A stretch of DNA of 64,000 bases, taken from assembly GCA_023415915.1 (NCBI GenBank), contig JAEZIZ010000100.1, positions 1 through 64,000 on the forward strand, read 5' to 3'. Position 1 is the stretch's first letter, and each line of letters starts with the position of its first letter. The DNA comes from Bacillota bacterium. GTDB taxonomy: Bacteria; Bacillota; Clostridia; Christensenellales; SZUA-584. The notes under the pieces were generated by a model. The model was given only the letters and a program-made list of their open reading frames with translations, was not told where the DNA came from and did no database searches. The position numbers were made by a program, and so were the translations under genes. This document shows positions 1-8,441 of the stretch, piece after piece.

Positions 1-2
1 AT

Positions 3-194
3 TCGCCGTCCAACCAGCTGTTCCCGATATTGCCCGACAGCATAATAGAGAGACTGAAAGAGTATTACGAGTTTTACATATGGTCGAGAGTGGACGAAAG
101 CCATTCTTGCATACGCCTCGTCACTTCCTGGGCTACGCCAAGAGAGGTTGTGGAAGAGTTCGCCCGTATGCTGAAAGCGCTTAGCTCAATATGA
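3..194 (+). CDS. Threonine aldolase-like PLP enzyme, C-terminal fragment
   Basis: This is the last 63 codons of a gene that begins before the window and ends at the TGA at 192-194. The translation contains FPILPDSIIERLK, VDESHSCIR and IRLVTSWATP, which match the C-terminal domain of low-specificity L-threonine aldolases (PLP enzymes of the beta-eliminating lyase family that split threonine to glycine and acetaldehyde). The catalytic lysine lies outside the window. It could be another close member of the same fold-type I family, such as a tyrosine phenol-lyase-like enzyme. A glycine-forming enzyme a few kb from the glycine cleavage operon is suggestive, but nothing in the sequence shows coregulation. 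Confidence 0.7.
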   Translation, partial: SPSNQLFPILPDSIIERLKEYYEFYIWSRVDESHSCIRLVTSWATPREVVEEFARMLKALSSI

Positions 195-422
195 CATGAA
201 TACTTCAATAAGCTGCAGCTTATACGGGCTCCTAATGTAATCCGCGGTAAACATTTTATATGCCAGCATAAGCCTAGTCTGGTCAAAGTACCGACTATGT
301 TTTCGCACTTCGCAAGTTACGCGGGCTGCTTTCCAAGTGTTTAGGCTTCAAATCACCTTGCAGCGCGGGCTATAACATTAGCTGTTTCTTTTACACTTGT
401 TTTACGAAGATGTTACGGTAAA

Positions 423-451
423 TTGACACTAAAGCCCGCATGAGTTACTAT
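423..451 (+). promoter_or_regulatory. SigA-type promoter of the wall hydrolase gene
   Basis: TTGACA at 423-428 is followed 17 bases later by TACTAT at 446-451, and the ribosome site AAAGGAG precedes the ATG at 480. The rest of the gap from 195 to 422 shows no gene and no clear terminator. Confidence 0.6.
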
Positions 452-479
452 ATATATATCTTTAACCAAAGGAGCTGCA

Positions 480-2015
480 ATGGCGCTTAAAACAGGCGTT
501 TCAACTAAAAAGCCTGCGGAACACGCACGCGGGGCGAGCCTTGGCAACGCCCGCAAACCTGTAAGCAGGCTGGTTGACGAGCCCAAAAACCTAAGATTCC
601 TGCGAACTCCTAAAAAGCAAAACGGCGGCCTTCGCGGCTCGGGATATGACGGGCAGGGGCTGGAGGATACGGCGTCGGCCGTGTGCACCCGCACTTCCTC
701 AAAACCGCGTAAAAGCTTCAATATGCGCAAATTCATTTACACCCCAAAAAGCCTCACGTCTTTTTGGGGACCCCGTATTAAAAAGGCGGCTCTGTATTCC
801 AAGGCAATGCTGCTGTACATAAAAAGGCGGCCCGGACTGTTCAGCAAAGCGCCGGACGCTTCATCAGGCCGTACGGGCAGCAGGTCAAAGCGTTCGGTAA
901 ACAGGCGCTTTGTATATATCGCGGCCGCTCTCATACCGGCAGCCGCGCTTATTATAGTACTCGCGGCAACGCTGGGTAAAGGCGGTTCGGACGACGCGTT
1001 CAGTGCAGGCGGCGTTAGCCCCTCTCCCGACGCCAGCGCGAAGATAGCGAACGTAAACAACGTACTTCCCGCAGCCCTTCCGTCCGCAGCCGCAAGCGTG
1101 CAGCCCGCCGCCACGCCGATAGTAACCACTCCTCCCGAACCTTCGATAATACCGACGACAAAGCCGCCTGCTTCGGCAAAGCCTTCGGCTTCCGCAAAAC
1201 CCTCGGCGACGGCAAAGGCTACCGAAAAGCCCGACAAGACCGCCGTGCCCACGACCAAACCGGAACCCACACCCCAGCCGATAAACCTTAACGAGCTCGT
1301 GAATTATTACAAGGTGGACGCCGAGAAGTACTATAACGACTACGGCTATTCGTCCAATCATTACGACTACACGGAAGACGACGTATATTTACTCGCCCAG
1401 GTCATAATGAGAGAAGCCGGCCACGAGCCCGCCGAAGGCAAGCTTGCGGTAGGTAACGTCGTTATGAACAGGGTGCTGTGCGGTTATTGGGGCGACACGA
1501 TACAGTCGGTGGTAACAGCTCCGGGACAGTTCTCGTACGACCCCGCGACTCAGCCTAATTCGGGCAGCATAAACGCCGCCCGCGATGTTCTGAAAAACGA
1601 GCATTGGGTAGTGCCTCAGGACGTTTACTACTTCAACTCGGGAAAAACGCCGGGGGAAAACTGGGGCAGCCATACGTATTACACAAAGATAGGCGGACAT
1701 TGTTTCTACAGGGAAAACATAGGCAGAAGGCATAAAGGCGGAGACGTGCCGCCCGCGCTGTTTGACCGGGAATATAAGTGGCCGCAGTACGGGTGCAAGC
1801 CCGCAAAAAGGGTAACGAGGGTGCAGCATATGCTGCGCGCTCTCGGCTATGACGTCGGCCAGGACGGCTATTTCGGCAAGACTACCGAAAAAGCGCTTAT
1901 AAAGTTCCAAAGCGACAAGGGCCTTAAAGCCGACGGCGTGGCGGGCCCCACCACTATCAAAGCGCTGATAAAAGCGTATGGCAAGGAAAAATATTACAAC
2001 GATTACTGCAAATAA
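480..2015 (+). CDS. Membrane-anchored SleB-like cell wall hydrolase with peptidoglycan-binding domain
   Basis: The protein has 511 residues. Residues 1-140 are a basic, low-complexity cytoplasmic segment. Residues 144-166 form one membrane helix, followed by a long Pro/Ser/Ala/Thr/Lys linker outside the cell (about 170-265). A SleB-type hydrolase domain (Hydrolase_2 family; LLAQVIMREAGHEP with its glutamate) covers about 303-425, and a PG_binding_1 repeat (VQHMLRALGYDVG, then DGVAGPTT) covers about 444-500. SleB relatives are lytic transglycosylases that degrade spore cortex, but the anchored form with a linker also suits vegetative wall remodelling. The ATG at 480 has a good AAAGGAG site. 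The N-terminal 140 residues are unusual: residues 88-100 are encoded by a palindromic repeat that also occurs between genes in this window, so part of this end may be repeat-derived. An internal start near 723 is possible but lacks a good ribosome site. Confidence 0.85.
   Translation: MALKTGVSTKKPAEHARGASLGNARKPVSRLVDEPKNLRFLRTPKKQNGGLRGSGYDGQGLEDTASAVCTRTSSKPRKSFNMRKFIYTPKSLTSFWGPRIKKAALYSKAMLLYIKRRPGLFSKAPDASSGRTGSRSKRSVNRRFVYIAAALIPAAALIIVLAATLGKGGSDDAFSAGGVSPSPDASAKIANVNNVLPAALPSAAASVQPAATPIVTTPPEPSIIPTTKPPASAKPSASAKPSATAKATEKPDKTAVPTTKPEPTPQPINLNELVNYYKVDAEKYYNDYGYSSNHYDYTEDDVYLLAQVIMREAGHEPAEGKLAVGNVVMNRVLCGYWGDTIQSVVTAPGQFSYDPATQPNSGSINAARDVLKNEHWVVPQDVYYFNSGKTPGENWGSHTYYTKIGGHCFYRENIGRRHKGGDVPPALFDREYKWPQYGCKPAKRVTRVQHMLRALGYDVGQDGYFGKTTEKALIKFQSDKGLKADGVAGPTTIKALIKAYGKEKYYNDYCK
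742..780 (+). repeat. Family A palindromic repeat, copy 1, inside a coding sequence
   Basis: CCCCAAAAAG and CTTTTTGGGG form the arms around an 8-base loop and are followed by ACCCCGTATTA. It is read in frame as TPKSLTSFWGPR (residues 88-99 of the wall hydrolase). Other copies at 7472-7590, 11081, 20381, 22577, 22621, 26422 and 44671 lie between genes. Confidence 0.85.
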
Positions 2016-2025
2016 ACGTTTGCAC

Positions 2026-2055
2026 CGTGTAATATAATGTCGTGTAATATAATGT
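2026..2055 (+). repeat. Tandem 15-bp duplication carrying a -10-like element
   Basis: CGTGTAATATAATGT occurs twice head to tail (2026-2040, 2041-2055). Each unit contains TATAAT, so it may provide the promoter of the following YbjQ-like gene; no good -35 box is visible at the right distance. Confidence 0.6.
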
Positions 2056-2074
2056 TTTATTGGAGGTTAAGAAA

Positions 2075-2395
2075 ATGATTGTCACAACTACGCCTTCCGT
2101 GGAAGGCAAAAGCATTATGGAATATAAGGGCATAGTATTCGGAGAGGTTATTTCCGGCGTGGATTTCATAAAGGACATAGCGGCAGGGTTTAGAAATTTC
2201 TTCGGCGGACGCTCCGAAGCGTATGAAGGAGAGCTGATAGACGCCCGGCAAAACGCAATCGCTGAGATGATATCGCGAGCTCAGGCCATGGGCGCGAACG
2301 CCGTAGTGGGCGTCGACATAGATTACGAGGTGCTGGGCCAGGGCGGCAACATGCTGATGGTAACGGCCTCGGGTACCGCGGTTGTTGTGCATTAA
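2075..2395 (+). CDS. YbjQ/UPF0145 family protein
   Basis: This 106-residue protein belongs to the YbjQ (UPF0145, 'heavy-metal-binding-like') family, recognised from the N-terminal [11 protein letters not shown] strand, the central GGRSEAYEG turn and the end [13 protein letters not shown] plus a hydrophobic strand. The family forms small oligomeric rings of unknown physiological role. The ATG at 2075 is preferred because GGAGG at 2062-2066 lies 8 bases upstream; an in-frame TTG at 2060 overlaps that ribosome site. The gene stands alone and ends at a strong terminator. There is no cysteine, so true metal binding should not be assumed from the family name. Confidence 0.85.
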   Translation: MIVTTTPSVEGKSIMEYKGIVFGEVISGVDFIKDIAAGFRNFFGGRSEAYEGELIDARQNAIAEMISRAQAMGANAVVGVDIDYEVLGQGGNMLMVTASGTAVVVH

Positions 2396-2411
2396 AGCTG
2401 GTGAATAATCA

Positions 2412-2435
2412 ACACCCCTTCAAGGGGTGTTTTTA
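2412..2435 (+). terminator. Intrinsic terminator of the YbjQ-like gene
   Basis: ACACCCC and GGGGTGT form a 7-bp stem around TTCAA, followed by TTTTATT. Confidence 0.85.
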
Positions 2436-2505
2436 TTGATCCTATAAGGAACTCTTGTTTAAAAGCCTTGCGGCATATTACAACTCCGCCAACCGCATGG
2501 AGGAT

Positions 2506-2615
2506 AAGATTCTTCGTCCCTTCGGTCCTCAGAATGACATATGAGCTTTCGTCTTTAAAAGCTTGGTTTACGGTATTAGCTGCTTTTGTCATTCTGAGCG
2601 CAAGCGAAGAATCTT
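2506..2615. repeat. Inverted-repeat element (family B, MITE/REP-like)
   Basis: The left arm 2506-2539 (starts AAGATTCTTCG, ends CTCAGAATGAC) and the right arm 2588-2615 (GTCATTCTGAGCG ... GAAGAATCTT) are inverted copies around about 48 bases. Related half-elements lie at 21961-21992 and 36891-36920. The rest of the gap 2436-2752 holds no gene that I can support. Confidence 0.75.
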
Positions 2616-2752
2616 TAATTTATTTGACTGGTTTGTACTTTATATGTTTAATTGTTGTTTATTATTAAGGCCAAGGACATTATTTTATTATTTATAAAGT
2701 TTTTCAAAGCTAAAGCTATCCGCACGTTTAGTGTGTGGTTTTTCCATGATAT

Positions 2753-2779
2753 AAAAAAAGAGCGAAAGCTCTTTTTTTA
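2753..2779 (-). terminator. Terminator of the small zinc-ribbon gene, likely bidirectional
   Basis: AAAAAAAGAGC and GCTCTTTTTTT surround GAAA. It lies just after the minus-strand stop codon at 2792-2794. Confidence 0.8.
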
Positions 2780-2791
2780 TTTGCTCATTTT

Positions 2792-2962
2792 TTAATACCT
2801 TTTATTGATGAACTGGTTTCTCTGCTGTTTCCGTATTTTTCTGCATTCCGGGCATCTTATAGGATCATTTTCAAACCCTTTTTCCCTGTAGAATTCCTGC
2901 TCTCTGTCAGTGAACACAAACTCGGAATTGCAGTCTTTGCAGATTATCTTCTTATCCGCCAT
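2792..2962 (-). CDS. Small zinc-ribbon protein (56 residues)
   Basis: The ORF starts at the ATG at 2962 behind AAGGAGG and ends at 2792. The translation begins MADKKIICKDCNSEFVF and carries CKDC (residues 8-11) and CPEC (37-40), the two knuckles of a zinc ribbon of the zf-trcl type ('probable zinc-binding domain'), with a basic tail. Such proteins are common in Clostridia; their role is unknown, and nucleic-acid binding is only a guess from the charge. A longer relative lies at 42177-42455, with the same FF/FY-EKGF-NDP-RCP layout but a second Cys-rich half. The gene has its own promoter and terminator. Confidence 0.8.
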   Translation of the reverse strand: MADKKIICKDCNSEFVFTDREQEFYREKGFENDPIRCPECRKIRKQQRNQFINKRY

Positions 2963-3076
2963 GGGCAACCTCCTTCTTGATTAATCGGACTTAATTGGTT
3001 CTTGAGATTGCTCACCGGAAACGGAGAGATGTTCAAAAACAGATTAACGTCTTTATTGCTTATTCCAAGCCACTAG

Positions 3077-3105
3077 AATATAGCATATGCGCGCCGAAAA
3101 CACAA
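3077..3105 (-). promoter_or_regulatory. Promoter of the small zinc-ribbon gene
   Basis: On the minus strand TTGTGT (3105-3100) and TATATT (3082-3077) are 17 bases apart, with TGC before the -10 box (an extended -10). Confidence 0.55.
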
Positions 3106-3144
3106 GTGAATATTTTAGCCCGGCAAAGATTAACGGAATCCGCT

Positions 3145-4602
3145 TTATGCCTTTTCGCTGTTTGTAAACTTAAGCACCGGTTCGCGCGCGGCCTTGCCTT
3201 CGTCCGGCCTCGATACGCATGTGCTGTGCGGTGCGCTTTTCAGCGCGTCCGGGTCTTTTTGCGCTTCATCCGCAATCCCTATCATCGCGTCTATGAACTT
3301 ATCGAGCGTTTCGCGGCTTTCCGTCTCGGTAGGCTCTATCATCATCGCCTCTTTTACGATTAATGGGAAGTATATCGTAGGCGGATGAAAGCCGTAATCT
3401 ATCAGCCGTTTTGCTATATCAAGGGCCGTCACGCCGTATTCGGCCTGCCTTTTGCCCGACAGCACTACCTCGTGCATGCACGCCGTATCGTATGGCACGT
3501 CATAATAGTCGCGCAGCCTTAAGCGCACGTAGTTGGCGTTAAGCACCGCCGCCTCGGATGCTTCTTTAAGCCCTTCAGCGCCCATAGACAGTATATACGC
3601 GTACGCCTTTACGACTACGCCGAAATTGCCCCAGTACGACCTTACCTTGCCCACGGACAGCGGACGGTCGTAATCGAGCGTAAAGCCGTCTTTTGTCTTC
3701 TCGACTACTGGCTTTGGCAGGAACGGCACGAGTCCGCTTTTAACGCCTACAGGTCCCGAGCCCGGTCCTCCCCCGCCGTGCGGCGTGCTGAAAGTCTTGT
3801 GCAGGTTAAGGTGCACCACGTCAAAGCCCATGTCTCCCGGCCGCGAGACGCCCATTATCGCGTTCATATTAGCGCCGTCGTAATATAAAAGCCCGCCCGC
3901 GGCGTGCACCATATCGGCTATCGTTCTTATGTTCCTGTCAAACAGCCCCAGCGTATTGGGATTGGTAAGCATGAGCCCGGCGGTCTCGTCGTTAAGAGCT
4001 TCGGCTAGCGCCGTCAAGTCCACCATGCCGTTTGCGTCCGACTTTACGTTTACTACTTTAAAGCCCGCGAGCGTTGCCGAAGCAGGGTTTGTGCCGTGCG
4101 CCGAATCGGGTACGATTATGTTGCGGCGCTTATCGTCTCCCCTGTGCTCGTGGTACGCCTTTATTATCATCAGCCCCGTCATCTCGCCGTGCGCGCCAGC
4201 CGCGGGCTGCAGCGACACCCTGTCCATGCCGGTTATCTCGGACAGCATAACGTCCGTCTCGTACATAAGCTCCAAGCAGCCTTGAACGGTATCGACACTC
4301 TGCAGCGGATGTACGGCCGCGAACCCCGGCAGCCTTGCCATCGCTTCATTAACCTTCGGGTTGTATTTCATTGTGCACGAGCCAAGCGGGTAAAAGCCCG
4401 AGTCTACGCCGAAGTTGCGCATAGAGAGCCTCGTGAAGTGGCGCACTGCGTCCACCTCGCTTACCTCGGGCAGCGCGGGCGCTTCGCGGCGCAGCAGCTC
4501 CTCGGGCAGCAGCGTATTTATATCGTGCTGCGGCACGTCGCATTTTGGCAACGCGACGCCTGTCCTTCCCGGCCTGCTCGTTTCAAATATCAGCTCGCTC
4601 AT
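3145..4602 (-). CDS. gcvPB: Glycine dehydrogenase (decarboxylating) subunit 2, P-protein beta
   Basis: This 485-residue protein is the PLP-carrying half of the two-subunit glycine decarboxylase (P-protein) found in many Gram-positives and archaea. With subunit 1 it decarboxylates glycine and passes the aminomethyl group to the lipoyl arm of GcvH in the cytoplasm. The PLP lysine sits in [17 protein letters not shown], and the length is normal for the family. The start ATG at 4602 overlaps the stop of gcvPA by 4 bases, a sign of translational coupling. It is the last gene of gcvT-gcvH-gcvPA-gcvPB. No lpd (L-protein) gene is in the window. No clear terminator is seen before the next gene at 2962. 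Confidence 0.96.
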   Translation of the reverse strand: MSELIFETSRPGRTGVALPKCDVPQHDINTLLPEELLRREAPALPEVSEVDAVRHFTRLSMRNFGVDSGFYPLGSCTMKYNPKVNEAMARLPGFAAVHPLQSVDTVQGCLELMYETDVMLSEITGMDRVSLQPAAGAHGEMTGLMIIKAYHEHRGDDKRRNIIVPDSAHGTNPASATLAGFKVVNVKSDANGMVDLTALAEALNDETAGLMLTNPNTLGLFDRNIRTIADMVHAAGGLLYYDGANMNAIMGVSRPGDMGFDVVHLNLHKTFSTPHGGGGPGSGPVGVKSGLVPFLPKPVVEKTKDGFTLDYDRPLSVGKVRSYWGNFGVVVKAYAYILSMGAEGLKEASEAAVLNANYVRLRLRDYYDVPYDTACMHEVVLSGKRQAEYGVTALDIAKRLIDYGFHPPTIYFPLIVKEAMMIEPTETESRETLDKFIDAMIGIADEAQKDPDALKSAPHSTCVSRPDEGKAAREPVLKFTNSEKA

Positions 4603-5939
4603 GCTTCCACCGCCTTTGCCGCCAATTTGTCTATCTCGTACTTCGTCCGCTTTTCGGTGACTGCCACCAGCCAGGCGCCGCCAAGCTCCGGATAATCCCG
4701 TCCAAGGTCATACCCGCCGATAATTCCGCTATTAAGCAGGCGCTTGTTAAGACTGCTTATGTCCCCTTCGTACATTACGGCGAACTCCTTGAAGAAAGGC
4801 GCTTCGAAGACCGGCTTGAACTTCCCTGTGGAAACAAGCGCGCCCAAAGCGTAGTGCGACTTCTGCACGCACTGCCTCGCCGCTTCGCTTAGTCCCTCTT
4901 TGCCCATAACGCAAAGGTATATAGTAGCGGCGAGCGCGCACAGCGCCTCGTTGGAACATATATTGGACGTCGCCTTCTCGCGCCTTATGTGCTGCTCCCT
5001 TGTCTGTATCGTCAGCACATAGCAGCGTTTGCCGTTTCTGTCCAGAGTTTCGCCCACTATCCTGCCCGGCATCTTTCGCATCAGGTTCTCCTTGGCCGCG
5101 AAAAACCCGAGATACGGGCCGCCGAAGCTTAACGGGTTGCCCATTGCCTGGCCCTCGCCCACGGCTATGTCCGCTCCCGCTTCGCCGGGGCTTTTCAACA
5201 GCGCGAGCGAAACGGGGTCGCAGCACGCAGCGAGCAGCGCGCCGTGTTTGTGCGCAATGTCCGCGGCAGCCTTTATATCTTCGACAATGCCGAAGAAGTT
5301 CGGCGACTGCACTATTACCGCCGCAATATCGTCCGACATCATGCCCTCAAGCTCGGATATATCGGCGGCGCCGTTTTTAAACCCGAACTCGTTAACCTCA
5401 ATGCCCTTGAAACGAGCGTAAGTCTTCAGCACTTCGCGGTACTCGGGGTTGAGGCTGCGCGCGGCGAGCACCTTGCTTCTCCTTGTGGCGCCGCATGCCA
5501 TCATAGCCGCCTCCGCTACTGCCGACGCGCCGTCGTATACCGACGCGTTGGCTACGTCCATGCCGCAAAGCTCGCATATCAGCGACTGGTATTCGAATAT
5601 CGCCTGCAGCGTACCCTGGCTTATCTCGGGCTGGTACGGCGTGTATGCGGTATAGAATTCCTGCCTGGATAGCAGGCTGTCGACCACGGCCGGTATGAAG
5701 TGGTCGTACGCCCCCGCGCCAAGGAAGCACGCGTAATCTTCCGTATTCACGTTCTTATTCGCAAGGCTTTTGAGCTTCTTTGTTACCTCAAGCTCGGAAA
5801 GCGGCTCGGGTATATCAAGCCGGCGGGAAAGCCTTACGTTTTCCGGCACCGACTCGAACAGCTGCGCTATGCTTTCATACCCTATGGCTTTCAGCATCTC
5901 GGCCTGCTGCTCTTTGGTATTCGGGATATACGGCCGCAT
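4599..5939 (-). CDS. gcvPA: Glycine dehydrogenase (decarboxylating) subunit 1, P-protein alpha
   Basis: This 446-residue protein is the N-terminal-type half of the split P-protein. It has the PLP-transferase fold but lacks the PLP lysine. Recognisable parts are the start [51 protein letters not shown] and [12 protein letters not shown] chose the ATG at 5939 because family members start with MxYIPNT and because GGAGTGAT lies just upstream at the end of gcvH; an ORF extension of 14 codons exists but has no family support. It is separated from gcvH by one base and overlaps gcvPB by four, so all are translated from one mRNA. Confidence 0.96.
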   Translation of the reverse strand: MRPYIPNTKEQQAEMLKAIGYESIAQLFESVPENVRLSRRLDIPEPLSELEVTKKLKSLANKNVNTEDYACFLGAGAYDHFIPAVVDSLLSRQEFYTAYTPYQPEISQGTLQAIFEYQSLICELCGMDVANASVYDGASAVAEAAMMACGATRRSKVLAARSLNPEYREVLKTYARFKGIEVNEFGFKNGAADISELEGMMSDDIAAVIVQSPNFFGIVEDIKAAADIAHKHGALLAACCDPVSLALLKSPGEAGADIAVGEGQAMGNPLSFGGPYLGFFAAKENLMRKMPGRIVGETLDRNGKRCYVLTIQTREQHIRREKATSNICSNEALCALAATIYLCVMGKEGLSEAARQCVQKSHYALGALVSTGKFKPVFEAPFFKEFAVMYEGDISSLNKRLLNSGIIGGYDLGRDYPELGGAWLVAVTEKRTKYEIDKLAAKAVEA

Positions 5940-5940
5940 A

Positions 5941-6324
5941 TCACTCCTCCGACGCGCAGAACTCTTCGTATGCCTTCGCATCGAGCAGCGCGTCCGCTTC
6001 GCCCGGGTCGTCCATCTTAACGGCGGCTATCCAGCTTCCGTACGGGTCGCTGTTGACGCTTTCCGGCGCGTCGCTCAGCGCCTCGTTCACCTTAACAACG
6101 CTGCCCGAAACGGGAGCGTACACGTCGGACGCGGCTTTAACGGAATCTATCGCGCTCAAAACGTCACCCGCCGAAAGCTGCGCGCCCTCCTCCGGCAGCT
6201 CGACGTACACTATCTCGCCGAGGCTGTGCTGCGCATAGTCGGTGATGCCGATATACGCCGTGTCCCCTTCGATTCTTACCCACTCGTGCTCCTTGGAGTA
6301 TTTCAAACCTTCGACAATATTCAT
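5941..6324 (-). CDS. gcvH: Glycine cleavage system H protein
   Basis: This 127-residue lipoyl carrier shuttles the aminomethyl group between P-, T- and L-proteins. It starts MNIVEGLKYSKEHEWVRIEG, and the lipoylated lysine is in SAIDSVKAASDVYAPVSG. The length matches the family. The ATG at 6324 follows GGAGGA. It lies 17 bases after gcvT and one base before gcvPA. Confidence 0.97.
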   Translation of the reverse strand: MNIVEGLKYSKEHEWVRIEGDTAYIGITDYAQHSLGEIVYVELPEEGAQLSAGDVLSAIDSVKAASDVYAPVSGSVVKVNEALSDAPESVNSDPYGSWIAAVKMDDPGEADALLDAKAYEEFCASEE

Positions 6325-6341
6325 GTGCTCCTCCTGTATAA

Positions 6342-7433
6342 CTACTTATTATATTTCTTTGAATAAAACGGCTTATTTACTACTACAGCCTTTGCTTTTC
6401 TGTTTCTTATCGCTATCTCTATCTGCGTCCCTTCGTGCGAAAACCCGGCATCCTCGAGAGCGAGCCCCAGGTTTTTATTAAGCGTAGGCGAATAGCTGCC
6501 CGACGTCACGAAACCTATGTTTCTGTCACCCGCGTAGATTTCAAAGCCGCTGCGCGCAACGCCGGCGTCAACTAGCTCAAAGCCCACAAGAATCCTTTTT
6601 AGGTTTTCCGACTGCTTTTGCAGCGCTTCTTTACCGATAAAACTTTCCTTTTCAAGCTTCACGAATCTGCCAAGTCCCGCTTCCAACGGGGATATGTCCT
6701 TCGAGAGCTCATGCCCGTAAAGCGGCAGCGCGGCCTCGAACCGCAGCGTATCGCGCGCGCCTAGCCCTGCGGGAACCGCTCCCTCGTCTCTGCCCGCTTC
6801 GAGCAGCGCGTCCCAAAGCCGGGGAGCGTCAGACGGGTCCACATAAAGCTCGAATCCGTCCTCGCCGGTGTAGCCCGAGCGCGAAACCATGCACTTTATA
6901 CCGTCCACTTCTACACCCTTGGCGAACGCGAAAAACTTAAGCGCCCGGAGGTCAAACCCAGTGAGCTTTTGCAGTATCGCCTGGCTTTTCGGCCCCTGCA
7001 GCGCTAATTGCGCGTAATTTTGAGAGACGTTGTCAAGCTTTGTTCCCCCGCTTAAATTCTGTTTCATCCATTCAAAATCCTTGTCGGTATTCGCGGCGTT
7101 GACTACTATAAAGTAATCGTCTTCGCTTATCCTGTATACGATAATGTCGTCCACCGTTCCGCCGTCGGGATAGCACATAGGCGAATAAATCGCCCTGCCG
7201 TCCTTAAGCTGCGATATGTCGTTCGTTATAAGGTTCTGTATAAACTGCTGCGCGCCCTCTCCCTTTGCCGTTATCTCGCCCATATGCGAAACGTCAAACA
7301 GCCCGGCGGCGTTTCTTACCTGACTATGTTCCTTTATTATGCCCTCGTACTGCACGGGCAGTTCCCAGCCTCCGAAGTCCGTCATCTTTGCTGCGAGCCT
7401 TACATGGTTTTCATACAGCGGCGTCCGTTTCAT
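6342..7433 (-). CDS. gcvT: Glycine cleavage system aminomethyltransferase (T protein)
   Basis: This 363-residue tetrahydrofolate-dependent enzyme releases ammonia and forms 5,10-methylene-THF from the aminomethyl group on GcvH. Visible motifs are the start MKRTPLYENHVRLAAKM, FDVSHMGEI, a SRSGYTGEDGFELY segment and GLGARDTLRFEA. The C-terminal barrel has the expected length. The ATG at 7433 is preceded by AAGGAGA. It is the first gene of the operon, and its leader carries three tandem palindromic repeats downstream of a tandem glycine riboswitch, so glycine should control the whole operon. Confidence 0.97.
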   Translation of the reverse strand: MKRTPLYENHVRLAAKMTDFGGWELPVQYEGIIKEHSQVRNAAGLFDVSHMGEITAKGEGAQQFIQNLITNDISQLKDGRAIYSPMCYPDGGTVDDIIVYRISEDDYFIVVNAANTDKDFEWMKQNLSGGTKLDNVSQNYAQLALQGPKSQAILQKLTGFDLRALKFFAFAKGVEVDGIKCMVSRSGYTGEDGFELYVDPSDAPRLWDALLEAGRDEGAVPAGLGARDTLRFEAALPLYGHELSKDISPLEAGLGRFVKLEKESFIGKEALQKQSENLKRILVGFELVDAGVARSGFEIYAGDRNIGFVTSGSYSPTLNKNLGLALEDAGFSHEGTQIEIAIRNRKAKAVVVNKPFYSKKYNK

Positions 7434-7471
7434 GCTTTTCTCTCCTTGTCACAAACATTATCTCCATTTGC

Positions 7472-7590
7472 ACCCCAAAAAGCCTCACGCCTTTTTGGGA
7501 ACCTCGTAACATACCCCATCAAGCCTTACGTCTTATTGGGGACCCCGTAACATACCCCATCAAGCCTCACGGCTTGCCGGGGACCCCGTA
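7472..7590. repeat. Three tandem family A palindromic repeats in the gcv leader
   Basis: Copies at about 7472-7509, 7513-7550 and 7553-7590 are spaced by 40 bases. The first is the CCAAAAAGCC type; the other two carry CCATCAAGCC and end in GGGGACCCCGTAA. Each folds as a hairpin. They lie between the riboswitch and the gcvT ribosome site on the gcv mRNA. Confidence 0.85.
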
Positions 7591-7611
7591 AAAAAAGGGA
7601 AAGCCGAAATA

Positions 7612-7860
7612 AATCGTCTTCCCCCTGTTTCGTTACCTGAGAGATTCTCCGGCAATAAAAGCCAAAACTATCTGTCATATTACTTGCCATGGGCTTTTTG
7701 CGCCGGGTTGCTCCTTCGGTGCCCATACCGCTCAACGCTATGTGTACGCGTACGGCTTTCCAGAGTATTGTCCGGTTACGGTCCTTTTGCCTGAAAGTTT
7801 CGCAGCAGCTTGACAGGCTGCGGCTTACATCTTCGGCGAGATACTCTCCCGTACCCATCA
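7612..7860 (-). ncRNA. Tandem glycine riboswitch upstream of gcvT
   Basis: Read on the minus strand, the first aptamer has GGGAGAGTATCTCGCCGAAG, then TTTCAGGCAAAAGGAC and a closing ATACTCTGG. The second has GCACCGAAGGAGCAACCCGG and AATCTCTCAGGTAACGAAAC. These are the conserved cores of the gcvT-motif glycine aptamer, normally found as a cooperative pair ahead of glycine cleavage genes and usually activating when glycine is high. The region between it and gcvT is occupied by three repeat hairpins; I cannot identify a standard poly-U terminator, so the switching mechanism is unclear. Confidence 0.93.
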
Positions 7861-7887
7861 TCCAAATGTTAAATTCATTTTCCCTAT

Positions 7888-7896
7888 ATTATAACA
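7888..7896 (-). promoter_or_regulatory. Extended -10 promoter of the gcv operon
   Basis: On the minus strand TGTTATAAT is an extended -10 box about 30 bases before the first riboswitch aptamer; no strong -35 box is seen. Confidence 0.5.
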
Positions 7897-7963
7897 TACC
7901 AAGCCGCGTTGGGAATGCCTGCATGCCAAATAATTTACACATCGCGATTGGAGGTTTAAAACG

Positions 7964-8341
7964 TTACTCCTGCTTTTCCTTCCTTAACTCCTTAAGCTCC
8001 TTTTCCGACATACGCTCTATTATCTTGACTATATGCTCTATCCTCTCGGCCGCGGCTTCAATCTTTTCAGTGTTGCCGTGTATTTGGTTTACCATCTGCT
8101 CCTGCTTTTCGCCCGCTATGTTCTGTCCGCGCAGTACTATTGAAAGCAGCACAAGCTGAAGAAACGTCTGCGTCACCCACTGTATTATAGGGTTTATCGT
8201 TTGCGTATTTACGGCTTCGTTGATTGTCTCGGGCAGAGAAACCAGCGCTATCAATGTAAATATCAGCGCGCACCCCATAGACCCGACACCGTTTGTTATC
8301 CTCAATGCCAGTTTATCCAGCCGTTTGCCTAATCTGCTCAT
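7964..8341 (-). CDS. Small membrane protein resembling DUF1003 proteins
   Basis: This 125-residue protein has two membrane helices (about 20-37 and 56-76), with WVTQTFLQLVLLSIVLRGQN in the second. A charged helix with coiled-coil character (HGNTEKIEAAAERIEHIVKI) and a Lys/Glu-rich tail follow. The WxxQTFLQLVLLxxxxxGQN pattern is typical of DUF1003-like inner-membrane proteins of unknown function. The ATG at 8341 is chosen over one 9 codons upstream because GGGAGG lies directly before it. It is a monocistronic minus-strand gene. The role is unknown; assignment rests on this motif only. Confidence 0.65.
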   Translation of the reverse strand: MSRLGKRLDKLALRITNGVGSMGCALIFTLIALVSLPETINEAVNTQTINPIIQWVTQTFLQLVLLSIVLRGQNIAGEKQEQMVNQIHGNTEKIEAAAERIEHIVKIIERMSEKELKELRKEKQE

Positions 8342-8441
8342 GCGGCCTCCCGTTATTTGCAACCCCATAGCACCTCACGCATTACAAAAGCTCCGGCAAT
8401 TATACTCCTTAAAACAGCCCGGCGGCGTGTATTTTCAAAAC

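Noticed and set aside
737..1270. Long open frames antisense to the wall hydrolase and other GC-rich genes
   Set aside because: They are shadows of the real coding frame, with no ribosome site or family features.
7472..7590. CRISPR-like array of three repeats
   Set aside because: The spacers are only a few bases and no cas gene is near; the units are hairpins of the dispersed family A.
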